Shown here piece after piece: positions 37,431 to 46,432 of a stretch of DNA of 64,000 nucleotides. Under the pieces are notes generated by a model. The model saw nothing but the letters and a program-made list of their open reading frames with translations, was not told the origin of the DNA and made no database searches. The stretch's first letter is position 1, and each line of letters starts with the position of its first letter. The DNA comes from Photorhabdus noenieputensis. GTDB lineage: Bacteria > Pseudomonadota > Gammaproteobacteria > Enterobacterales > Enterobacteriaceae. The position numbers and the translations under genes were made by a program. Where the stretch lies: positions 1-64,000 of the forward strand of contig NZ_RCWC01000009.1 of the NCBI RefSeq assembly GCF_018448935.1, read 5' to 3'.

Positions 37431-37869
37431 ATGGATAGATCTACCGCACTTAAACGTTTTATCGACTGGGACAAAAAGGGCGATATGTCTTCACCCTTAC
37501 CGATCTCAGAAAAATCTTTCCTGAAGATAACCCCAAGACACTCTAGGCGGGCTTAAATCGTCTGGTTAAAGAATCGATGCTTTCACGACCTGTACGCGGG
37601 ATTTATCTGTTTAACTTTGCTCATAGCCACGATAGTTACGCCATTGAACATATTGCCAAAGCTCTACGACGTGGTGAATACAATTACATTAGCCTTGAAT
37701 CAGCACTAAGTGAATATGGCGTTATTTCACAGATCCTGATCGATAGGCTCACCGTAATGACAACAGGCCGGAAAGGTCTTTATCACACGCCACTGGGTAC
37801 CATCGAATTCACTCATACCAAACGCCAACAGGAAGAGAAAATAATCTATCCTAATATCTTCATTGCATA
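37431..37869 (+). pseudogene. Broken AbiEi-like type IV antitoxin gene, truncated by an ERIC element
   Basis: Translation in two frames gives an AbiEi-type antitoxin: ALKRFIDWDKKG, then after a frameshift at the A/G run near 37470, RYVFTLTDLRKIFPEDNPKTL, an in-frame TAG at 37544-37546 where Gln would be expected, and LNRLVKESMLSRPVRGIYLF. The frame remains open to 37869, where a 127-bp ERIC palindrome replaces the 3' end. The AbiEii toxin partner is absent. With one frameshift, one stop and a lost end it is clearly dead. A 117-residue frame from 37577 is only its middle part. Confidence 0.78.
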
Positions 37870-37996
37870 TATACCCTATAGATTTCAAGATGGATCGCGG
37901 CGGCAAGGGAGCGAATCCCCGGGAACATAGATAACTATGTGACCGGGGTGAGTGAGTGCAGCCAACAAAGAGGCAACTTGAAAGATGACGGGTATA
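37870..37996 (+). repeat. ERIC element 1 (127 bp)
   Basis: This imperfect palindrome starts TATACCCTATAGATTTCAAG and ends AACTTGAAAGATGACGGGTATA, exactly 127 bp, the length of enterobacterial repetitive intergenic consensus elements. It abuts the broken AbiEi gene on one side and lies two bases from the stop of the first GH39-like gene on the other. Confidence 0.92.
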
Positions 37997-37998
37997 AA

Positions 37999-39753
37999 TT
38001 AATGATGAATTAGCTCTAACAAATATAGTGTTACCGTTGAAGGTTTCGCGCCTTTATCTACCAACGTTAATTTATTATTAGCTATAGACACATTAATCTG
38101 ATCAGTCACCTCTGGTGGCGTTATTTTTTCCAGCGATCCACCTTGTTGAATACGATATGCTTTAATTTTAAATTTCTTGCAGCCTATATGATCAATCACC
38201 ACTGTAACGCCTTGGTCACTATGAGTATAATCACGAGTTTTAGGTCTTAAAAGAGAATCTAATGGAAGTTGTTGCACCGGCTCCTTTTGCACTACCGCAT
38301 TATTAGATTGAATGGTTGTCGGATCAATACCGCCAAACCATCTATTCTTACTACAGGTATCCGTTAATTGATCTAATGTTCGGCTAGTATCCAAATAGTA
38401 TTGTTGATATAAATCCGCAGGAACCGGGGCTACACTACCATCAGAAAAGCCTTTATCCACTTTATAATTTGCTGCGAGGATATTAATTTTATTACCCGAT
38501 TTATTTTCGGCGGCCAAAACCGTTAAGCCGGTTGAAAAATCCTTTTGACCACTTAATATATAAGGGGTTTTTAACATCTTGGCAAAAAGACCAAAAGATT
38601 GAGCTGAATAGGTACAGAAATTTCTAACACTTGGATTTTTAGGATTAGGTTGATCGTTAAATAAACCAAAAGATAAACCATCCCCACGATAATAATGAGC
38701 CAGGTCAACTTTGGTATATTGCATATAAATCAATGAGGAGGCGATATATGCTGCATTTTTAGGGCTCTGCACTTTGGTAAATGTATTTCTCGATCCAAAA
38801 GGAGTAGAGTTCCATTCAGTACAAATACTCTCAGTCTTAGTAAAACCATAAATATGCAAACTATTTTGAATCGTATTCCCCATATCAATAATATTTTGCG
38901 GGTCTCCAGTATCAACGTATCCATGCCAAGAAAAGAAATCTAACGGTACATGATTATCCCGACAATATCGGAAAAATCCATCGATATAATGTCCTCCTGC
39001 ATGATTACTAAATGAAATACCTGCACCACCGACTTTAGCACCAGGATCAACCGCCTTAATTACTCGCACTACTTTTTCATATAATTGATAATACTTTTGT
39101 GGATCATCCGTATTCCAGAAAAACAACAAATCAGGCTCATTCCAAATCTCCCAATAGCTTATTTTTCTCGGCAACCCAACACAGGCATAGTCTACACCAT
39201 AACGATTCACCAGAGCTTTAACTAATGCTGCATAAACATCAAAATCCTCTGGTATTTCATAACCACCATCAAGTGAACGCCCAATACGAAAAAAGAGCTG
39301 TCGCTCAATATTATCTGGGTTCAGATCTGCTTGATTATTCAGAACATCACGCAGATAAGCATCCGTCATTTCATAATTGGCATCTTTTAATGCAAGACTC
39401 ACATCATGATTTCTCATTCCGATAGCCGCATTAGGAAAAATACTTCTGACATTTGCAATATCAGCAACAAGCTTTTTAGCTGCGGGTTTCTTTTCCTCCG
39501 GCACATTGATAATCATTTGATCTTGATTATTTTTCCTATCCACCTGGAAATAATTATCGATATCCCCAATACCAAAGCCGTCATGCAGCCGGACATGTGT
39601 CACTCCCATCTGATTAAATTCATTATCTAAATCAGGGAAACCTGGCGCTATCGATTTAGGAAGACCATTGACGCCATTAACCGCTTTAAGACGCGAGTTA
39701 TACCCCGCTGATAAATCTCGATGATTTTTATTAAATGAAAAAACTTTAGTCAT
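37999..39753 (-). CDS. GH39-like glycoside hydrolase, copy 1
   Basis: This 584-residue protein has a TIM-barrel glycosidase domain of the GH39 (beta-xylosidase / iduronidase) type. The acid/base motif is WNEPDL with Glu206 and the nucleophile motif CTEWN with Glu313. DFFSWHGY between them fits the clan-A barrel. A beta-rich C-terminal part follows (about 430-584, ending TLVDKGAKPSTVTLYLLEL). No signal peptide is visible, so secretion would need another route. AGAGGG precedes an ATG. It is a tandem paralogue of the next gene, with its own upstream region. The sugar substrate is not readable. Confidence 0.78.
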   Translation of the reverse strand: MTKVFSFNKNHRDLSAGYNSRLKAVNGVNGLPKSIAPGFPDLDNEFNQMGVTHVRLHDGFGIGDIDNYFQVDRKNNQDQMIINVPEEKKPAAKKLVADIANVRSIFPNAAIGMRNHDVSLALKDANYEMTDAYLRDVLNNQADLNPDNIERQLFFRIGRSLDGGYEIPEDFDVYAALVKALVNRYGVDYACVGLPRKISYWEIWNEPDLLFFWNTDDPQKYYQLYEKVVRVIKAVDPGAKVGGAGISFSNHAGGHYIDGFFRYCRDNHVPLDFFSWHGYVDTGDPQNIIDMGNTIQNSLHIYGFTKTESICTEWNSTPFGSRNTFTKVQSPKNAAYIASSLIYMQYTKVDLAHYYRGDGLSFGLFNDQPNPKNPSVRNFCTYSAQSFGLFAKMLKTPYILSGQKDFSTGLTVLAAENKSGNKINILAANYKVDKGFSDGSVAPVPADLYQQYYLDTSRTLDQLTDTCSKNRWFGGIDPTTIQSNNAVVQKEPVQQLPLDSLLRPKTRDYTHSDQGVTVVIDHIGCKKFKIKAYRIQQGGSLEKITPPEVTDQINVSIANNKLTLVDKGAKPSTVTLYLLELIHH

Positions 39754-40212
39754 AATACCCTCTATCTTAATTAAGAAATTGTATCCCTATAAACCAAAAA
39801 CAATATCAAAGAATAAATACATTTATCTGGCAACTCAATAACAATAAATGAATGGAAGACCCAGATAATGGTTAAATATCACTTTCAACTACAACTTAAA
39901 ATTATCCGCTATTACTTTGAATTTATTGAATTAAACAAACAATTAAATTAACACAATTATTACCGATAATAAAATTGACCTTATGATTTATTTAACCACA
40001 GAATCATTAAAAGAGAAAAAATACATCAATCAAGAGTGATATTAATAACAATGATAAAATAGCACATAATAAAACCATGCAGAGAGTAGATTATATTTAA
40101 AAATATCGTACAAAAGATCATTAACACATATTAAAAACATATTTTTAATCAAAAAAACAACCTTAATGAACCATCGCCAAATATAAAAAAACATATAATT
40201 CAATTAATTGAT
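39754..40212. other. AT-rich spacer between the two GH39-like genes
   Basis: No gene is visible. The part next to the copy 1 start resembles the region upstream of copy 2 base for base in places (for example GGTTAAATATCACTTTCAACTA), so promoter and gene were duplicated together. Confidence 0.5.
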
Positions 40213-40238
40213 ATAAAAAAGGCTCTTAATAAGAGCCT
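40213..40238 (-). terminator. Intrinsic terminator of GH39-like copy 2
   Basis: On the minus strand AGGCTCTT pairs with AAGAGCCT across a four-base loop and is followed by TTTTTTAT, 45 bp after the stop of the second GH39-like gene. Confidence 0.85.
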
Positions 40239-40283
40239 GTCAGATTAAAATAATTTACTATAATATTTTCATTGCATATAAAA

Positions 40284-42032
40284 TTAATTATTCTCTAGCT
40301 CTAATGAATATAATGTTACTGTCGCAGGCTTTGCTCCCTTATCCACTAGCGTTAATTTATTATTAGCTATAGACACATTGATCTGGTTAGTCACCTCCGG
40401 TGGTGTCATTTGTGCCAGTGATCCACCTTCTTGAATACGGAATGCTTTGACTCTAAATTTTTTATAACCTATATGGTTAATTACCACGGTAACACCTTGG
40501 TCGCTATCAGTATAATCACGATTTTTAGCTCTCAACATATTATTACCCGGAAATGGCTTAACAGGTTCATGTTGTAATACCGCGTTATCAACGTGAATGG
40601 TTGTCGGATCAACGCCGCCAAACCATTTATTCTTACTCCAGGCATCCGTTAATTGATTCAGTGATCGGCTAGCATCAAGATAATATTGTTGATATAAATA
40701 ATCAGGAGCCGCATTACCATCGGCAAGACTCTTATCAACTTTGTAATTTGCGGCAAGGATATTTATTTTATTACCTTCGGTATTCTCCGCAGCCAAAACG
40801 GTCAAACCTGTGGAAAAATCCTTATTACCACTTAAAATATAAGGTGTTTCGAACATTCTGGCAAACAGGTAAAAGGATTGAGCTGAATAGGTACAGAAGT
40901 TTTTAACACTTGGGTTTTTAGGATTTGGCTGGTTGTTAAACAAACCAAAAGATAAGCCATCTCCCCGATAATAATAAGCTTTGTCGGCTTTTATATATTG
41001 CATATAAATAAATGTGGAAGCAATATATGCCGCATTTTTAATACCTTGTACTTTTGTATATGTATTTTTTGTCCCAATAGGACAAGAAGTCCATTCAGTA
41101 CAAAAACTTTCTATACCGGTAAAACCATAAGTATGCAAACTTTTTTGAACCTTATTTCCTAAATCAATAATGTTTTGCGGGTCTCCGGTTTCAACGTATC
41201 CATGCCAGGAAAAGAAATCTAATGGTACATTATTATCTCTACAATACCGTAAAAACCCATCAAGATAATCTTCTTGTGATCTATCAGCAAACGCAATACC
41301 CGCGCCACCGACTTTAACCGAAGGATCAACCGCTTTAATTATCCTTGCGATTTTTGCATATAATTCATAATATTTTTTAGGATCATCACTATTCCAGAAA
41401 AAAAACAAATCAGGCTCATTCCAAACCTGCCAATAAGTTATTTTCCTTGGCAAACCGATTCTGGCATAATTTAAAGTATAGCGATTCACTAACGTGCTGA
41501 CTAATATGGCATAAATATCAAAATCATCGGGTATTTCATAACCGCCATCACCGGTACGTCCAATACGAAACATGATTTGCCGCTGAATATTATTTTGGTT
41601 AAGTTCGGATTTATTATTCATAATGTCGCGCAAATAAGCGTCAGTCATTTTATAATTAGCCTCTTTTAATGCAAGACTAATATCATTATTTCTCATCCCG
41701 GCAGCCGCATTGGGAAAAATACTTCTAATATTTGCAATGTCAGCGAGCAATTTCTTAGCGGCGGGTTTATTTTCTTCTGGTACATTAATAATTATTTGAT
41801 GTTGATCACTGATTCTATCCGCCTGGAAATAATTATCCATATCGCCAATACCAAAACCATCATGAAGCCGAATATGGGTAATTCCCATTTGATTAAATTG
41901 ATCATCTAAATCAGGAAAACCCGGCAACAAAGATTTAGGCACACCGTTAACACCATTAACCTCTTTAAGCCGTGAATAGTGACCTGCCAATAAATCTCGA
42001 TGATTTTTATTAAATGAAAAAATTTTAGTCAC
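40284..42032 (-). CDS. GH39-like glycoside hydrolase, copy 2
   Basis: This 582-residue paralogue of copy 1 is collinear along its whole length. WNEPDL and CTEWTSC provide the paired catalytic Glu residues, and the C-terminal beta region ends TLVDKGAKPATVTLYSLEL. The start codon is GTG at 42032, where copy 1 has ATG, with AGAGG six bases upstream in both. The two genes have diverged moderately, more at DNA than at motif level, so the duplication is not very recent and both frames are kept intact. Lack of a signal peptide is shared. Function beyond glycosidase fold is unknown. Confidence 0.78.
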   Translation of the reverse strand: MTKIFSFNKNHRDLLAGHYSRLKEVNGVNGVPKSLLPGFPDLDDQFNQMGITHIRLHDGFGIGDMDNYFQADRISDQHQIIINVPEENKPAAKKLLADIANIRSIFPNAAAGMRNNDISLALKEANYKMTDAYLRDIMNNKSELNQNNIQRQIMFRIGRTGDGGYEIPDDFDIYAILVSTLVNRYTLNYARIGLPRKITYWQVWNEPDLFFFWNSDDPKKYYELYAKIARIIKAVDPSVKVGGAGIAFADRSQEDYLDGFLRYCRDNNVPLDFFSWHGYVETGDPQNIIDLGNKVQKSLHTYGFTGIESFCTEWTSCPIGTKNTYTKVQGIKNAAYIASTFIYMQYIKADKAYYYRGDGLSFGLFNNQPNPKNPSVKNFCTYSAQSFYLFARMFETPYILSGNKDFSTGLTVLAAENTEGNKINILAANYKVDKSLADGNAAPDYLYQQYYLDASRSLNQLTDAWSKNKWFGGVDPTTIHVDNAVLQHEPVKPFPGNNMLRAKNRDYTDSDQGVTVVINHIGYKKFRVKAFRIQEGGSLAQMTPPEVTNQINVSIANNKLTLVDKGAKPATVTLYSLELENN

Positions 42033-42409
42033 AATAAACCTCTATATTCATTAAAAAATGACATTGTTATAAATCAAAAATAATATAGAAGAATAAATAT
42101 ATTTCTTTGACAACTCAACAACAATAAATGAACCGAATACTTAGAGAATAGTTAAATATCACTTTTAACTATATTTTAAAATTACCACCTATTAATTTTA
42201 ATTTATTACATCAATCAACAATTACATAGATATAATTATTTTTGCCAATAATCCAACCTATGATTTATTTAAGAAATAAGCATAAAAGAACATATACTTC
42301 AATAAGAAATTTATATTAATAACGATAGTAAAAAAACACCCAATAAAATCATATAGTGAGTGAATTATATTAAATAATATCGCATAAAATCATTAATATA
42401 TATCAGGCG
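42033..42409. other. AT-rich upstream region of GH39-like copy 2
   Basis: No gene is seen in these bases. The sequence parallels the copy 1 upstream region and should contain the promoter for copy 2. The left-reading LysR gene ends immediately to the right. Confidence 0.5.
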
Positions 42410-42416
42410 GATTCAA

Positions 42417-43310
42417 CTAAATAATTTTAGCAAACCTCTTTTGCAATAACGACATAAATACGGTTAATTTTGCTGGCGGGTGAGCAAGCGCCCGCAATAA
42501 ATAAATATCTTCTTTACGTCCATCGGGATCATTAAATAAAGGCACAAGTTTTCCAGAATGAATATCTGATGATACCACCCAATTAGGCAGAAGCGCTATT
42601 CCAAATCCACTCACTGCGGCCATTCTCAATGTTTCAAAGTCATCACTGCGAAAGATCCTATTATTATCGCTGAAATTAATAATACTGCGATAGCGTGACC
42701 AGCAAATGCCCGCGGGGTCATGATGTTTATCAAGCAAATAGTGCCCACCCAGTTCAGTAAGTGTTGTCGGTATTCCATGCTTTTGAATATAGTCTGGACT
42801 GGCGCAAATAATCCAAGTTTGTGTGGCGATACGTTTGGAATAAAGTGTGCTGTCCTTTAATTCACCAATACGAATAACTACATCAAGGCGATCCCTGACC
42901 GGATCAGTCAGCCGTTCTGTTTGATCAAGTTCAACCCGAATTTTAGGATACCGCGTGAATAGTTCTGCTAGCATCGGAATAATATGTTGACGCCCAAACG
43001 TTGGCAGGCAAGCTATACGTAATACCCCTTGCGGCTCGCCATTCAACGCCGCTAATTCAGCCTGGACATCGACAAGATCATTGATAATACCTTGCGCCCT
43101 GGCAAATAAAATCTCCCCTGCATCAGTCAGCGATAAACCGCGGGTAGAACGAAAGAATAGTTTTGTCTCTAACACCTGTTCAAGGTTGTCTATCTGACGT
43201 GTGATAGAAGATGCAGCCATACCTTGCAAGCGAGCAACGGCGGAAAAACTCTGTGAACGGGCAACATGAATGAATGTTGTTAGCATATCGGTACGTAATA
43301 AATCTTTCAT
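42417..43310 (-). CDS. LysR-family transcription regulator
   Basis: This 297-residue regulator has an N-terminal winged helix-turn-helix (TFIHVARSQSFSAVARLQGMA region and ASSITRQIDNLEQVLETKLFF) followed by a periplasmic-binding-like effector domain (RIACLPTFGRQHIIPMLAELF, RLDVVIRIGEL). It resembles the DsdC/AaeR-like subgroup that regulates adjacent transporters. A GTG codon three bases before the ATG at 43310 is an alternative start. It is divergent from the MFS gene, 155 bp apart, so it very likely controls that gene and itself from the shared intergenic region. Confidence 0.88.
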   Translation of the reverse strand: MKDLLRTDMLTTFIHVARSQSFSAVARLQGMAASSITRQIDNLEQVLETKLFFRSTRGLSLTDAGEILFARAQGIINDLVDVQAELAALNGEPQGVLRIACLPTFGRQHIIPMLAELFTRYPKIRVELDQTERLTDPVRDRLDVVIRIGELKDSTLYSKRIATQTWIICASPDYIQKHGIPTTLTELGGHYLLDKHHDPAGICWSRYRSIINFSDNNRIFRSDDFETLRMAAVSGFGIALLPNWVVSSDIHSGKLVPLFNDPDGRKEDIYLLRALAHPPAKLTVFMSLLQKRFAKII

Positions 43311-43465
43311 CACAATTTTTACCTATAAATATTCAAACACTTCATATAACACAACATCTGGTAGCGCTATCATTTTTGCGTTCTATGCAAAACAATTTCG
43401 TTCGCTCTCTTTATTCCCACGATCTCAAGATAGTGCCAGAATTATTTCATCATAAGTCCGGCCAA

Positions 43466-44707
43466 ATGCTGAGAGTTCCCGTGTCAAATACAGTAATAAA
43501 ACCAAATCCTATTTCTTCCATTTCTCTTATCTTATTATCCGCTGCTTGTGGTTTTGCTGTAGCGAATATTTATTATAATCAACCATTATTGCCAATAATT
43601 GGGACAAGTTTTAGCGTTAATGGTTCAATATCCGGCTGGATCGCGACACTAACGCAGATTGGCTATGCGGCGGGGCTTCTCTTTTTTGGGCCGCTTGGAG
43701 ATACGCTAAGCCGTCGCAAACTGATTTTCTGCCTGTTAATCGGCAATATAATCAGCCTTATCTTATGTGCCACAGCACCCAATTTTACATGTCTTCTGGC
43801 AAGTAGCCTGATTGTGGGACTAACTTCTATTTCAGCACAAATCATCATTCCGGCCGTATCTGGTTGGGTAATACCAGAAAAGCGTGGCCGAGCGGTAGGA
43901 AGTCTGATGAGTGGCCTTTTCGCCGGAGCACTGCTTGCCAGGGCATTGGGTGGTGCAGTCGGAGAGTATTTCGGTTGGCGTGAAATGTTTATATTGGCCG
44001 CTTTAATCGATATATGCCTATTTTTTCTGGTCTGGTTTGTGTTGCCAGAAATAGAAACACCACACACGATGACTTACGGCCAACTTCTTATTTCACTCGG
44101 TAAGTTGATAAAGCAACAACCCCTTTTGCGTGAGGCCGCATTATCCGGTTTTTTACTGTTCGCCGCTTTTAATACGCTGTGGGGGTCGCTGGCCTTATTA
44201 CTTTCCCAACCACCTTACGGATGGGGGAGTGATATCGCAGGTCTTTTTGGTTTGACGGGCATTGTGGGAATGCTAGCTTCACCCATAATAGGTTCGTTGA
44301 CGGATCGCTTCGGTGGAAGGGCAATTGTTGCCACAGGCGCTTTATTAGTGGCTCTAGCCTTGGGCCTAATTAGCGGTACAGGCCACAGTATTCTATTTTT
44401 ATTCGCGGGTATTATTCTGTTAGATCTTGGCAGCCGAGCGGGTTTAGTGGCAAATCAAACACAGTTATATACATTATTACCTGATGCCCGCAGCCGACTA
44501 AATACCGTATTTATGACCTGCTATTTCTCCGGTGGCGCGATAGGTTCCTCTTTAGGAGCTATCGCCGCCTGGCATTTTTCTTGGTATGGTGTCGCTTTCA
44601 GCGGCGGAGGATGCGCATTATTAGCCGCGCTATGGGCTCTGTTTAATCCAAATAGCCGCAAGCAAACTGGAAAGAAATGCCGGGAAGGACAGTATCTTAA
44701 CACTTGA
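43466..44707 (+). CDS. MFS transporter (12 TM), divergent from a LysR gene
   Basis: This 413-residue major facilitator protein has about 12 membrane helices. AACGFAVANIYYNQPLLPIIG (helix 1), GPLGDTLSRRKL (motif A loop) and GSLTDRFGGRA (the repeat of that loop in the second half) are visible. It resembles the YgaY/YfcJ-like efflux group of enterobacteria. The frame is open back to 43274, which would overlap the LysR gene, so I chose the ATG at 43466, just before the first hydrophobic helix; 43382-43385 is an alternative area. Substrate unknown; LysR linkage suggests an inducible small organic molecule. Confidence 0.8.
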   Translation: MLRVPVSNTVIKPNPISSISLILLSAACGFAVANIYYNQPLLPIIGTSFSVNGSISGWIATLTQIGYAAGLLFFGPLGDTLSRRKLIFCLLIGNIISLILCATAPNFTCLLASSLIVGLTSISAQIIIPAVSGWVIPEKRGRAVGSLMSGLFAGALLARALGGAVGEYFGWREMFILAALIDICLFFLVWFVLPEIETPHTMTYGQLLISLGKLIKQQPLLREAALSGFLLFAAFNTLWGSLALLLSQPPYGWGSDIAGLFGLTGIVGMLASPIIGSLTDRFGGRAIVATGALLVALALGLISGTGHSILFLFAGIILLDLGSRAGLVANQTQLYTLLPDARSRLNTVFMTCYFSGGAIGSSLGAIAAWHFSWYGVAFSGGGCALLAALWALFNPNSRKQTGKKCREGQYLNT

Positions 44708-44780
44708 GCGCTATGCTGCTTGTGGAGCCAGTTTAAGTATTAGCTTTCAGTCCAATTAAAGAACAAGTAGTAGGTGACAA

Positions 44781-45896
44781 GTGTTCAATGGTTCTAATTT
44801 GCGGTTAGCTCGTCTGTATCACGAGCTATCTCTTGAGCAAGTGGCTGAGCGGGTTAATAAAACCCGCCAATACATTCAGCGGCTGGAATCCGGCTTTGCT
44901 GTGCCAACTAATGAACTTTCTAATGAATTAGCGACTGTATTGCAGGTTATTCCTGCGTTCTTTGAAACCCAAATACAATCTCCTGTGAACGAAGAGATTG
45001 TTCATTTCCGTAAACGCAGCGCAATTAGAGTAGCAACAAAATTAGCAGCACTTGCAAAGGCTGAATTATACAGACGATTAATCGTCGTTTTTGAAGAAAA
45101 TCTAAATTTACCGTCAGTGTTATTTCCTGAATTAAAAGCAAACTCCCCGGAAGAAGTTGAACGAGCAGCAGAGAAATGTCGGATTGATTGGGGATTAGGG
45201 TTTGGGCCAATTGAAAATGTGACTCGCCTGGCTGAAAAACTAGGTGCATTTGTTACCTCGTTTGACTCAGTATCCGATGATGTTGACGCTTTATCCGTTC
45301 CATTAGATCGACCTTTCATTGTCAGAAATACAGCCAAGAAGTCACCATGCCGACAACGGTTTGATATTGCACATGAAATTGGACACCTTGTGTTACACGG
45401 CGGAATATCTACCGGTGACAGAATAACCGAATCTCAAGCCAACCAATTTGCCTCTGCCCTACTTTTACCACGAAGTGCGATGGCTAAATATTTCCCGGCC
45501 CCGATAAGCGGAAGAATCAACTGGCGAGGTCTAAGTGAGTTCAAATTAACTTGGAAAGTAAGTAAAGCAGCAATTATTTATCGGGCGCATCAGCTTTCCC
45601 TTTTAACCGATACGCAATACAAAACGGCTTTTTGGGGGCTTAAACGTAAGGGAGAAGCTATTGAGGAAAAAGAGGATTATCTTATTCCCCATGAAAAACC
45701 TGAATTATTTCATCGAGCAATAAAAGTGCTTATTAATGATGTTTGTATTGATATTGAAACATTAGCTAAGCGTCTGAAAATTACAGTGCCAATGCTGCTT
45801 GAACTCGCTAACGATCGTTCACTTTATGAGCTTCATGATCAGGCAGATTCTGTAAATGTCATTTCGATGTTTTCTTATCGCTCCAGAATAGCGTGA
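44781..45896 (+). CDS. XRE-ImmA/IrrE fusion: helix-turn-helix plus zinc metallopeptidase
   Basis: This 371-residue protein starts with GTG. Residues 5-55 are a Cro/C1-type helix-turn-helix (LSLEQVAERV, TRQYIQRLESG). Residues about 140-260 are an ImmA/IrrE metallopeptidase with HEIGH at 198-202 in DIAHEIGHLVLHGG. Relatives cleave repressors or act as repressors of mobile elements and toxin-antitoxin loci. No toxin, phage gene or repressor target lies beside it, so it is an orphan. A hairpin shared with exbD ends both genes. Biological role inferred from domains only. Confidence 0.83.
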   Translation: MFNGSNLRLARLYHELSLEQVAERVNKTRQYIQRLESGFAVPTNELSNELATVLQVIPAFFETQIQSPVNEEIVHFRKRSAIRVATKLAALAKAELYRRLIVVFEENLNLPSVLFPELKANSPEEVERAAEKCRIDWGLGFGPIENVTRLAEKLGAFVTSFDSVSDDVDALSVPLDRPFIVRNTAKKSPCRQRFDIAHEIGHLVLHGGISTGDRITESQANQFASALLLPRSAMAKYFPAPISGRINWRGLSEFKLTWKVSKAAIIYRAHQLSLLTDTQYKTAFWGLKRKGEAIEEKEDYLIPHEKPELFHRAIKVLINDVCIDIETLAKRLKITVPMLLELANDRSLYELHDQADSVNVISMFSYRSRIA

Positions 45897-45957
45897 TTAT
45901 CCCCCATCCTGTTTAAATTAAGCTCTTATTAATACAAACCAATTATCATTTTATCTC

Positions 45958-45979
45958 AACCGCGCTTTCCAGCGCGGTT
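45958..45979. terminator. Convergent hairpin between the XRE-ImmA gene and exbD
   Basis: A perfect 9-bp stem, AACCGCGCT with AGCGCGGTT, has a four-base loop and lies midway between two converging genes. T tracts on both sides are weak, but position and GC-rich stem suggest a bidirectional terminator. Confidence 0.6.
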
Positions 45980-46003
45980 ATTCAATGGAAGAATCAGTGA
46001 CAA

Positions 46004-46429
46004 TTAACCCGATGAAACCGCTTCCATCCCTACCAAGCCCACTTTCAGATAGCCCGATTTACGCAAAGAATCCATCACACTCATCAGTGTTTCATAATCC
46101 ACGGTTTTATCAGCCTGAAAGAAAATGGTTGTCTCTTTATTAGATTGGGTGGTCTGATCCAATACCGCCGCCAAAGTATCATGATCGACCTGTTGATCAC
46201 CAACATAAAGCTGGCGATCAGCTTTAACCGTCAAGAATACCGGTTTTTCTGGACGCTGCTGCGGTTTTGCCGACGAAGCAGGTAGATCCACTTTAATATC
46301 AACAGTTGCCAGTGGCGCTGCTACCATGAAGATAATCAACAGCACCAACATCACATCAATAAATGGTGTGACGTTGATTTCGTGTAATTCGCCACTATCG
46401 TCCAAATCTTCATTAAGACGTATTGCCAT
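46004..46429 (-). CDS. exbD: TonB-system energy transducer ExbD
   Basis: This 141-residue inner-membrane protein has one N-terminal helix (INVTPFIDVMLVLLIIFMVA) bearing the essential membrane Asp (Asp25 by count), then a periplasmic domain. With ExbB it forms the proton channel that powers TonB for uptake of siderophores and vitamin B12. Length equals the E. coli protein. It starts three bases after the exbB stop, clearly cotranscribed. Iron control comes from the Fur site upstream of exbB. Confidence 0.95.
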   Translation of the reverse strand: MAIRLNEDLDDSGELHEINVTPFIDVMLVLLIIFMVAAPLATVDIKVDLPASSAKPQQRPEKPVFLTVKADRQLYVGDQQVDHDTLAAVLDQTTQSNKETTIFFQADKTVDYETLMSVMDSLRKSGYLKVGLVGMEAVSSG

Positions 46430-46432
46430 AAA

